Both the position numbers and the translations under genes were made by a program. The notes under the pieces were generated by a model. The model ran no database searches and was not told the DNA's origin. It worked only from the letters and a program-made list of their open reading frames with translations. This document shows, piece by piece, positions 35,661 to 47,000 of a stretch of DNA of 64,000 bases. The DNA is from Portunus trituberculatus (lineage: Eukaryota > Arthropoda > Malacostraca > Decapoda > Portunidae): positions 18,923,209 to 18,987,208 of the forward strand of contig NC_059303.1 of NCBI RefSeq assembly GCF_017591435.1, read 5' to 3'. Each line of letters begins with the position of its first letter. Position 1 is the stretch's first letter.

Positions 35661-37065
35661 AGGATCTAACCCCAACAGGCAGGGTTCCTCCAAGTCGGCC
35701 TAGAAGACTGGTAGTTCTTCCTGGACACCACCCACTGCCATCTTGGACATTATGGGATGGCATAGCGTCATGCAGTGCCCAGTTACCTCATACAGCTGCC
35801 AGTCTAAAACGGAGTCTTGAGCTACCACTTCCTCCTCCCTGATGAAATTCTTTGCAGCACCAGTGTCCACCACCAGACGACATGGGCAGCTGTCCACTGC
35901 GCCCAGCACTAACTGCTGATGCAAGAGCACAGTGACACTTTAGACAGAGGGGGCCCTGAGAAAAATTGGCTGGGGAGTGGCCCGTAATCCCAGCCTGGCA
36001 GCGTTTCTCTCCACTATCATCTTGGAGATGCTGACAGGTAGCGCGGTGGTGGCCCCGCTGTCTGCAGTTCTCACTGCAGGCCTATACAGGAGAACATGTT
36101 TGCACATCCTCCAGAGAGTGCATCCTCTGCTCACCCCGGCAGTCACTCCTATGGTGGCCGCACTGGCTACACTTCCAGCAGAGACCACTAAACTCACCAA
36201 GCAGGTGACTTTTCCTCTGCTGAACTTCAGTGCAGCAAGCAGGAAGTGTGGCTGGAGCAATGAGGTAGTGATGCTGGGTCACTTGGGTGGCTCCATATGC
36301 GGTCGCTCCCTCTGTAGAGCACAGGACAACCTCAAACTCCATGGCCTTCACCCACACCTGCTGCACATCTTCTGGGTGCATCTGCTTTATGTAGATCTGC
36401 ACCTGCTAGTTCCCCAGCCCATATACAAAAGCATCCCAGGAAAGAAACGTCACCATCTCCTCCAGTCACTGGATGTGCATGTTGGACCGGTGATTCCACA
36501 GGCTGCACCAGCTGCTCCCAGTACACCTCAGCCTGGAACACACTGCCAAAGTGCCTTCTCAGTGCCTCCATGACTGTGGTGTATGACACTGAACAACTTG
36601 CCGTCACATGTGCCAGTAATTCCAGCTCTGGCCTAAGCAGGCTGGACACTAGCTGCAGCACCTTGTCCGAGTGCTCTAGCCCTGTCCTTGGGCAAGTAGC
36701 TCAAACTGCATTTGGTAGGCCTCCCAGACCACCTGTCCACCAAACTCTGCCAATTTGCACAGGACAGAAGCTCCACCTGCAAACCAAGGAGACAGCAATG
36801 GAGGAAGGTGGTGGCAGTGTGTGGTGGGTGATAGTGGCATTTTCAGGTTGTGCGCGCCATGGATGCGTCAGCTGCACCCTCCCGTCTGCATAACCACAGA
36901 GGCCAAGGTCTCCAGGTTCTGAGCTCTGAGCATGTGTAAGGATGACCCATCCACCTGCAACTTCCGGCAAAACCGGAAGTTCCCTCTTGCAGCCACGCAC
37001 AGCATTCCAATCATCAGCATTGCCACCACCATCTTCCCTCCCTCAGGTCACTGCAATACTATTAT
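35660..37065 (-). pseudogene. Ty3/gypsy-type gag and protease remnant
   Basis: Minus strand: gag part SLLRPELELLAHVTASCSVS (36661-36332), zinc knuckle CWKCSQCGHHRSDC (36402-36082), retropepsin VVDTGAAKNFIREEE (35930-35700) and LEEPCLLGLDPW. Broken by frameshifts; the order gag, protease, then RT (33780-34360) fits gypsy. Confidence 0.75.
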
Positions 37066-38179
37066 ACTCTAAAGCAAAACTGATCAAAGCAGCTGCTACC
37101 CAATAAATCCTTCTCCCTTTCTCTCCCCTAACATTTCAACCTGTAGAAATATATTTTTCTTCCTCTCCTACCATTTCAACCTACAGAAATATGATGCAGT
37201 ACTTCTAAACAGTTATACATAGATGAAAGATGAAATTTCACTTATTTGAAGTATTTAAAAAAATCAGCCTAGACGTAGATTTCCCTGCGTGAATTCCAGA
37301 CATGTACATGAAAATCCAGATGTATGGCAGCCCTAATCAATAGGTTAACTCTTGCATTGGAGACAAGGACAGAAGAGGCATTATACGAGATGAAAAGTCA
37401 TGGTTTATTGATGTGGCAGTATATTAGGACAAGTCTAAGCAAGTGTTATTCAAGTATAAAGTACTATTGTAATAGGTTCAACGAACAAGAACTCTGCCTT
37501 CAATATGTAGAAAAATAAACTCTTAGGACAATTATCTACATAAAGTGTGATTACATTATACACAACTTTCTAGGCAGAGAACTACGAACTGACCATTCTC
37601 CACTAGGATAGAGCTGTACATACATGATACAGTGCTATAGTATGGACCAGAAAATTAGTGTACAAAGAACTGGGTTATTTTTTTATGCATCTTTTGACAT
37701 TTTAATGTCCAAAGTGTTATGATGTCTACATTTACCATCCACAGGTGGTTTTGTTCCACCACTTCAGGCCCTCCCACCCCCACCAGTCTTCACCACAAGA
37801 CATTAATTGCTTTATCCCCATTTTCATTCGAAGCTCATAGGTTTTGGATCACTAATTGACCAGATTACAATGGTTGGGAAATTTATTGTATTACCTCAAG
37901 AATCTTCATATTTCAGCCATATTTACTGGTTTCTACATACCAAGTATCAGAGATTGACAAACTTGGAGAATATGGACACTCAACACTAGGTAAAACAACC
38001 AGCCAATTGTTATAACAAGTTTTACTACGAACTTCAGTAAAGATACAATGTAAATGGGTTTCTATCAAATTCTTTACATAGCATTAAAACTGAATGCTTG
38101 CATTCACACTATTTTCTATATACTTATTTACAGATGTAATGCTACAATTACACAAGGCAATCACACCACAAGGCCATAC
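37066..38179. other. 3' flank and UTR of the CLIP-SPH gene; no other gene
   Basis: AT-rich, no recognisable ORF. Candidate AATAAA on minus at 37887-37882. Confidence 0.4.
37882..37887 (-). terminator. Possible polyadenylation signal of the CLIP-SPH gene
   Basis: AATAAA on the minus strand, about 295 bases after the stop codon at 38180. Such hexamers are frequent by chance in this AT-rich stretch, so support is weak. Confidence 0.3.
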
Positions 38180-41100
38180 CTACCGAGACTTTGCCTTATT
38201 CTGCAGCTTTTTTATGTAACTCACAATACTGCCTGGGGCTACTACACTCAATGGCTCTTTACCCTTCTCTTCACTAGCAACCTCTCCCAAATCCTGGTCT
38301 GTGGCATCACTAGAATCCACCAAAACATCTTTAGAAGTCCCTATGGAAGCCTCTTCAGCTGCTAGATGTTCATAATCCTGTTGTTCCTGCCCCTCACTGT
38401 CTGCTTCCCCTTGTTTGCTTCGTTTGTCGTACTGGAAACGGTGGTGGTCAAAGCCCTGGCTGTGGTGGTCATAGTCAGATTTGTGACCTTGGTTGTGGTA
38501 GTCGTTCAAGTGGTGGTACGGGCTGTATTGGTGGTCTCTGTACCCGCTGCTCTTGTGGTGGTAATTTCCCTCATGTGCCGAACTGCTGTGGCTGTACTTG
38601 ACTCCCTGCTTGTAGTACTTTGATTCTCTGTAGTCATACTTACTGTGGGTGTACTCGCTGCCATGGCTGTACCCACCATCATAGTCCCCATGTGCATAAT
38701 CATAGTCACCATAATAGTCATTGTAGTACTTTCCATCATGACCATAGTCATCATAGTATTTCCCATCATAACCATAATAGTCATCATTGTACTTACCATA
38801 ACCATAGTGATCATCATAGCCACCACCATAGTCCTTGTCATAGTATCCACCTTGTTGGTAGTCCAGTCCATAAGGATCATAGTATCTATCACCACCATAA
38901 TAGTGTTCATTATAGTCCCTGTCCTTGTAGAAGGGTCTATCATGGTCATAGTACTTCCCATAGTTAAAGTTATAGTACTTGCCGTCTACAATGTAGTCAT
39001 AGAAATGTCCATTCTTGTGGTAGCTATAGTAATTGCCTCCTTTGAAGAGCTTTCCATTATTGTAATCTACATCATAATACTCTCCATCTTTGTAATACCT
39101 CCCATGCTCATCCATATCATAGTACTTGCCATTATTATAGTACTTCCCATTGATATAGTCCACATCATGGTACTTGCCACCATAATAGTACTGTCCATAC
39201 CTATTTAGGCTATAGTACTTTCCATCAATAGAGTATTTCCCATCATTGTAATCTATATCATGGTACTTTCCATCCTTGTAGTACTTCCCATCACTGTAAG
39301 AGTAGTACTTTCCATCATGGTAGTACTTGACATCTTCAAAATTATACTTCCCATAGCCATACTTGCGGTCATGGTACTTTCCACCATAATACTTTCCTCC
39401 ATGGCCAGTGTACTCAACAGGATAGATGTCATAGTAGTATCCATCACTATAGTACTTTCCGTGGTGGTAATCTATATCATAATAACTTCCGTCCTTGTAG
39501 TACCTTCCATGCTCATTGAGGTCGTGGTACTTCCCACCCTTATAGTACTTGCCGTGCCTGTAATCCATGTCATAATACTTCCCATCTTTGTAGTACTGAC
39601 CTTTACTGTTCAGACTGTAGTACTTGCCATCATAGTAGTATTTGCCATCATCATAGTCAATATCATAGTACTTTCCATTCTTGTAATACCTTCCATCTCT
39701 GATGTCATAATACTTTCCATCATAGTAATACTTTCCCTGCTTGTAGTCTACATCATAGTAATTACCATCTTTGTAGTACTTCCCATGTTTGTCAAAATCA
39801 TAATAATTTCTACCCTTATAGTACTGTCCATGTTTGTAGTCCATGTCATAGTACTTTCCACCTTTATAGTACTGTCCATGTTCATTAATGGGGTAGTAAT
39901 TCCCATCATAGTAGTACTTTCCATCATTGTAATCTATATCATAATACTTGTCCTGGCCATAGTCATAGTATCTCAAGTGATGGTCATAACCATCATAGTA
40001 CTTGTCATGGCCATGACCACCATCATAGTGCTTGTGATCATACTTTCCATAGCCACTGTCATGGTAATTGCCTTCCAGATAGAGGTCATAGTAGTATCCA
40101 TCACTATAGTACTTTCCATGGTGGTAGTCTATATCATAATAACTTCCATCCCTGTAGTACCTTCCATGCTCATTGAGGTCGTGGTACTTCCCACCCTTAT
40201 AGTACTTGCCGTGCCTGTAATCCATGTCATAATACTTCCCATCTTTGTAGTACTGACCTTTACTGTTCAGACTGTAGTACTTGCCATCATAGTAGTACTT
40301 GCCATCATCATAGTCAATATCATAGTACTTTCCATTCTTGAAATACCTTCCATCTCTGATGTCATAATACTTTCCATCATAGTAATACTTTCCCTGCTTG
40401 TAGTCTACATCATAGTAATTACCATCTTTGTAGTACTTCCCAAGTTTGTCAAAATCATAATAATTTCTACCTTTATAGTACTGTCCATGTTTGTAGTCCA
40501 TGTCATAGTACTTTCCACCTTTATAATACTGTCCATGTTCATTAATGGGGTAGTAATTCCCATCATAGTAGTACTTTCCATCATTGTAATCAATATCATA
40601 GTACTTGTCATGGCCATAGTCATAGTATCTCAAGTGATGGTCATAACCATCATAGTACTTGTCGTAGCCATAACCACCATCATAGTACTTGTGATCATAC
40701 TTTCCATAGCCATAGTCACTGTCATGATAATTGCCTTCAGGATAGAGGTCATGGTAGTATCCATCACTATAGTACTTTCCGTGGTGGTAATCTATATCAT
40801 AATAACTTCCGTCCTTGTAGTACCTTCCATGCTCATTGAGGTCGTGGTACTTCCCACCCTTATAGTACTTGCCGTGCCTGTAATCCATGTCATAATACTT
40901 CCCATCTTTGTAGTACTGACCTTTACTGTTCAGACTGTAGTACTTGCCATCATAGTAGTATTTGCCATCATCATAGTCAATATCATAGTACTTTCCATTC
41001 TTGTAATACTTTCCATCTCTGATGTCATAATACTTTCCATCATAGTAATACTTTCCCTGCTTGTAGTCTACATCATAGTAATTGCCGTCTTTGTAGTACT

Positions 41101-44088
41101 TCCCAAGTTTGTCAAAATCATAATACTTTCTACCCTTATAGTACTGTCCATGTTTGTAGTCCATGTCATAGTACTTTCCACCTTTATAATACTGTCCATG
41201 TTCATTAATGGGGTAGTAATTCCCATCATAGTAGTACTTTCCATCATTGTAATCTATATCATAGTACTTGTCATGGCTGTAGTCATAGTATCTCAAGTGA
41301 TGGTTGTATTCATTGTATTTCTCATGGTCATACCCTCCATCATGGTACTTCCCTTGGTCATAGCCATAGTTGTCTCCATGGTACTTTCCATCTCTATAAT
41401 AGTAATACTTCCCATCCATATAGTACTTTCCCTCATTGTGATCAACATCATAGTACTTCCCATCTTTATAGAACTTTCCCTCTTTGTAATTATAGTACCT
41501 CCCATTCTTGTAGTACTTCCCACTGTTGTAATCAATGTTGTGGTACTTGCCATCCTTGTAGTACCTTCCCTTATCATCTAGGTCATAGTACTTTCCATCT
41601 TTGTAGTACTTTCCATCTAAGTAGTTCATATCATAATACTCCCCATTCTTGTAGTATTTACCATCCTGGAAATCATAGTACTTGCCATCTTCATAGTATT
41701 TTCCCTCATTGTCATCAATATCATAGTACCTTCCATCCTTGTAGTACTTTCCAGGTCTGTCCAAGTCATAGTATCTCCCATCCACATAGTACTTCCCACT
41801 ATTGAAATCGATATCATAGGACTGTCCATCTTTGTAATACTTCCCATCACTGTGATCATAGTACTCTCCATCCTTGTAGTACTTCCCCTGGTCACTCGAG
41901 TACTCCTTGTAGTTGGATTGGTGCTTGTAGCTGTACTGGTGTTCATAGGTACTGCTGTGTGATTGCTGGTAGGAAGTACTATGGCTGAGCTTGTTTTCCC
42001 TTATGTTGCCACTGTCATAACGGTCACCATGCTTGTCACCTCGCTTGTAGCCATCATCATATTTGTTGTCCGGCTTGTAGTTTTCACTGTACCCTTCACC
42101 GCGCTTGTTGTCATGGTCATACTTATCTGGCTTGTAGTCCTTGCTATACCCATCACCACGCTTGTCCTTGCCATACCCATCGCCATGCTTGTAATCCTGG
42201 CTGTACCCGTCGCCACGCTTATAGTCCTGGCCATATCCATCACCATGCTTGTAGCCTTCATCATCCCTATCGCCGTACTTGAAGCCTTCATCATACCTGT
42301 CACCACGCTTGTAGCCTTCATTGTATTTGTCACCACGCTTGTAGTCCTTGCCATACTCGTCACCTTGCTTGTAGCCTTCACCATACCCCTCGCCATGCTT
42401 GTCCTCACCATAACCATCACCACGCTTGTAGTCCTCGCCACGTTTGTAGTCATCATCATATCTGTCACCACGCTTGTAGCCTTCATCATACCTGTCACCA
42501 CGCTTGTAGTCCTTGCCATACTCGTCACCTTGCTTGTAGCCTTCACCATACCCCTCGCCATGCTTGTCCTCGCCATAACCATCACCACGCTTGTAGTCCT
42601 CGCCACGTTTGTAGTCATCATCATACCTGTCACCACGCTTGTAGCCTTCATCATATCTGTCACCACGCTTGTAGCCTTCATCATATCTGTCACCACGCTT
42701 GTAGCCTTCATCATATCTGTCACCGCGCTTGTAGCCTTCATCATATCTGTCACCGCGCTTGTAGTCCTTGCCATACCCGTCACCTTGCTTGTAGCCTTCA
42801 CCATACCCCTCACCATGTTTGTCCTCACCATAACCATCACCACGCTTGTAGTCCTCGCCATACCCCTCGTCACGCTTGTAGCCATCATCATATCTGTCAC
42901 CACGCTTGTAGCCTTTATCATATTGGTCGCCATGCTTATAATCCTTGCCATACGCATCACCTTGCTTGTAGCCTTCACCATACCCCTCACCATGCTTGTC
43001 CTCGCCATAACCATCACCACGCTTGTAGTCCTTGCCATACCCCTTGCCATGCTTGTAGTCATCATCATATTTGTCACCACGCTTGAAGCCTTTGTCATAC
43101 CTGTCACCATACTTGTAATCTTCGCTGTACCCATCGCCACGCTTGTAACCATCATACCCGTCGCCACGTTTGTAGTCAAGGTCATATTTGGTCTTCTCTT
43201 CCCTGGCATCATATCTATCTCTGTGTACATCATCACGTTTGTTGTGACTGCCACTCTGGTCATATCGATCCTTGTGCTCATAATATTCCTGGTCACCACG
43301 CTGGCCATGTATACCCTGGTGATCTGAGGAGCTCCCGTGTGTGGAGGGTTTGCTGGGTACCCCTGTCAAGTAGGGATCAACAGTGTGCACTGCCGCATTA
43401 GCCTGTTGGTAGTGGTTTCCACCTTGCTTGTAGATCTGCTGTCCACTGTGCCCTGATGACTCACTCTTGTACCCAGAGAACTGGCCACTAGGATGGGATG
43501 AGGCACTATTAGAAGAACCAGACTGGGATGAAGTACTGTAAGAAGCACCACCAGTTTGTGTTGTGGCACTGTAACCACCAGACTGTGAACCTGCACCATA
43601 TGAGGCACCACTTCCATGTGAAGAGGCACCACCACCATGTGATATGTCACCATAAGAGGAGCCAGCTTGAGATGCACCACTGTAGGAAGAGCCAGAGTGA
43701 GATGATGCACCATAGGAGGCACTGCTAGATTGTGATGCAGTATTAGAGGAAGACTCGGTTTGAGATGATGCGCTGTAAGAAGTGCCACTGGATTGAGCTG
43801 TGGTACTGTAACCACCAGACAGTGATGAGAAACCATGGGAAGAGCCAGACTGGGATGTTGCACTGTAGGAAGAACCAGATTGGGTTGAAGTACCCGATGT
43901 TCCTTGGCTGTAGCTGGTTCCTTGGCTGAAGGTGCCAGTTGTGTATGAGGACTGGGCTGTGCCAAGATGCAGTTTGCCATCCTCCAAGGTGGCACCAATA
44001 GTTTCCAAAATAAAGTCCAGGAAGAAGGCAACATCTACATAAGCTGTGGGTATACCATGGTCACAGCCAGTATCCCACGACACCAAAC
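38180..44088 (-). CDS. CLIP-SPH exon 15: end of protease-like fold and about 1900-residue repeat tail
   Basis: The exon opens with LVSWDTGCDHGIPTAYVDVA, the last strand and helix of a chymotrypsin fold. It then runs uninterrupted for 1968 codons to TAG at 38182-38180. Segments: Ser/Gly/Thr-rich with recurring SSYSA and SQSGSS (about 43990-43440); YKRGDxY and YGEGYKQGD repeats (about 43200-41990); GKYYKDGKYYD repeats (about 41900-38950), roughly one third tyrosine by eye; a C-terminal Asp/Glu/Gln-rich region ending KKLQNKAKSR. Cysteine is essentially absent after the protease-like fold. The unbroken frame across such repeats argues for selection on the protein. Low-complexity ORFs on the other strand here are by-products. 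Confidence 0.92.
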
Positions 44089-47000
44089 CTGCCAGACAAC
44101 AATTCATCAGCCAGTGTCAAAATTGTTAGGATACATTCATGGTTTAATTACCACTTTACACTTCCATACTGAAACTGCACAAACACTCACCCTTTAAGAC
44201 ATACTGGCCAGAGACAGCTTGACACACCAGGCCACTGCCACCATCACCCTGAACAGAAGTCAAGTCATCATCAAATGGAGAGGAAACCCAGAACATCATT
44301 ACCTCCCACCATGTCTACCCTTCAACATCAATGGATATGCAAAGGTTTCTTTACCAGGTTTTATAAAAAATAAATACTCTTTTGTCCATGCCAAGCAACC
44401 TGTACATATCAATATCACCTAAACAAGCATCTACCTTTCAGAAGCAAGGTGGCAAAATTTCCCAAGATTTAACTCTCCTTGTGATTTTTGACACCTAACC
44501 AAAAACATCTACAATACCATTGCTTTCTTCTGCTTTCCCTTCTTTACTTCAACCTAATAGCACCACTGCCATCTGCTTATGGAGATGGAGTTTCTTCTAA
44601 AAAAAAACTCCTTGCTCAAACCTTAGCTAAAAACTGCACCTTGGAGGATTCAGGGCATATTCCCCACTCCTTCACCCTCCAATTACTTCATGCTACCCAT
44701 TGATAATCTTCAGAATGATGTTTTCCATGCTCTCCCTGGCCTTAAAGGTCAGATTGAGCAGTAGTACTCACATGACAGGTGTCTTGCGTGGCGGTGCCCT
44801 TGGAACACAGTACACCAGGATTCAATCTGAAGAAGGATCCAAGTTTCTTAACCTTCCTCAGATTTCGTTGGCACACAACACGATCAATAGCCAGGAAGGG
44901 AAGGTGCCGCAGCTTTGGACTGAAGTGGTCATACCGGACTTTGCCACCCTGCACATAACACAACATTCAACCAATTAAATGAGGCAAAAATCTACTTTTC
45001 TATTTTAGAACTTAAGATTCTAAAAATATTCTTATTCTCAACACAAAGAACACTGGATTCTACAAAAGTCAAGATTCTTATTCTCAACACAAAATAATGC
45101 TTCACAGCAAACAACTTCATAGCATGACAACCAAAAGCTAATATATGGTAACAGAAGTAATCATTTTATTTGAACCCCAATCTCTACATCCATATAGTGA
45201 TTCAATATATAACAATACCCTATCTCCATCACAAAACTTCCCTTTATTACTTACAGACTGGAGTAAAGACCTTTAAGGAGTCTTCATAATCCCATTTTGC
45301 AAGGCAATAAACACCTTTCACTTACCTCCCCTGATGACACAAAGCCCCAACTAGGAACAAAACATTCAAGGCTTGGGTCAGGATAAGGAGCCTCTCCAGG
45401 GAGACAGGCCCGTGCCACATTCGGCAAGGAGAGTACAGCCACTCGGAGCTGCACCACACACACATCAGCTCGCAGTGTTGTGCGGCTGTAATCTGCAGAA
45501 AAACAAACATTCCATTTTTCACAGGATTGTTGCAAAGACATCCATCAAATTCTCACAAAATCCACGTTATATTGATATTATCCCTAAAATAACTATTTAT
45601 GCCTCTATTAACTCAAACTACATATTATGAAACAATGTCTTTGAAAGTATTCCTATTTTTTTCATTCAATGTAAAGTTCACTAAATGATAGCTTACTGTG
45701 ACAGCATTTTTAGGACCATCTCACATACCAGGGTGGCAGGTGATCCGGGAGACAGGCACATTGTACGCCGGGTGAGCCTCAGAGTCTGAAGACAGGTCAA
45801 AGTCTCCAACACGAATGAAGATCTCCGAGGCATGGCGCTGTGAGAGATGAAGGCACCAATGTATCACGGCTCGTGTTAAAACCAGCCAGAAAAAAAAAAA
45901 AAAAGGCTGAAAATGCTGGAAAACCTAAAATAAACTGACTAGATATTTTGTAAACCCTTTGCATGCAAAAAAATCACACTGCATTTGCAATTTAAGTCTT
46001 AAGTAGTTTTTTATGAATTTCGTATAACCACTCCTGATATTTAGAACTTTCCTAACCTTGAGGTCTTTGATGTGCTGACAATCAAATTTCAATTAAATAG
46101 GAAAACTATCAGAAGATTAGTGATGGGAGGCAGTCAGATGTGTAGAGGTGGGATAGAGTGACAGGTTACTCAACAGTTACTTGACTGCACATTACTTGGC
46201 TACTCACAGGCTGGACACAGTGGGCAACAGTGAGGACATGTCGGTCAGTAAAGAGGACACCACCACAAAGGTAATCATCACCGGTGGTTAGCACTGCCAC
46301 CTGTTGGAAAGAAATACCCAGTGCAATTGCTTCATAACACCAATTACATGTATACTAAACGCATCCATCCATCTACCCAACATGAATGCTTTCATTTAAC
46401 ACCAGCCTAACACAAGCAACACCTCTCTCCTATTCTAATTTACTATATTCTCTTAACATCCATCCAGCCAATCATTTGTTTATTTCTATGGATAAGCCAA
46501 AAGAAACCATCACACAAACCACACTTAATGCCACTCACATGCCATGGGTACTGTCCCTCAGCAGGGGCAGGCACAGGATTGCCTTTAGAGTAAGGAATGG
46601 GGCCAGATAAGGACAGGCCACACTGAGGCTGAAACAAGAATATCACAGGATCACAACTAGGAAAACTATAGAGTAATATATACAACATGCAAAGTTGCAA
46701 ATACAATATTACCACCGAATAAAAATATGACCACTGAAAAATAAGCACCAAAAAAAAAGGATCACCAAAGAACACTGTACAAAAGATATATACATATGTA
46801 TAAACAAGGACTTCACTTCATACTTCTGACAACCACAGAAAAAAAAAAAAAAAAAAAATACTTTGCTCATCTAGAAAACAGTACTTATGAAATGCAGCAA
46901 GAAATTATTTGCAGTATAGTAAAATAACTATAGAAAACACAAGAATTCCCTTATCCTCAAAATAAAACTACAATATATTAACAAGAAAACAAAAGCCACA

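Noticed and set aside
39260..41581. 773-codon plus-strand ORF resembling a multi-pass membrane protein
   Set aside because: It is the reverse complement of the GKYY coding repeats; the Ile/Val pattern is the mirror of Tyr/Asp/Asn codons. The minus frame has splice support and a protein domain.
39410..43200. Regularly spaced repeats that might suggest a CRISPR-like array
   Set aside because: Eukaryotic coding repeats in frame, with no unique spacers.
41963..43327. 454-codon plus and 435-codon minus ORFs over the KRGD block
   Set aside because: Shadow frames of the same repeat; they show no start context, domain or splice support.
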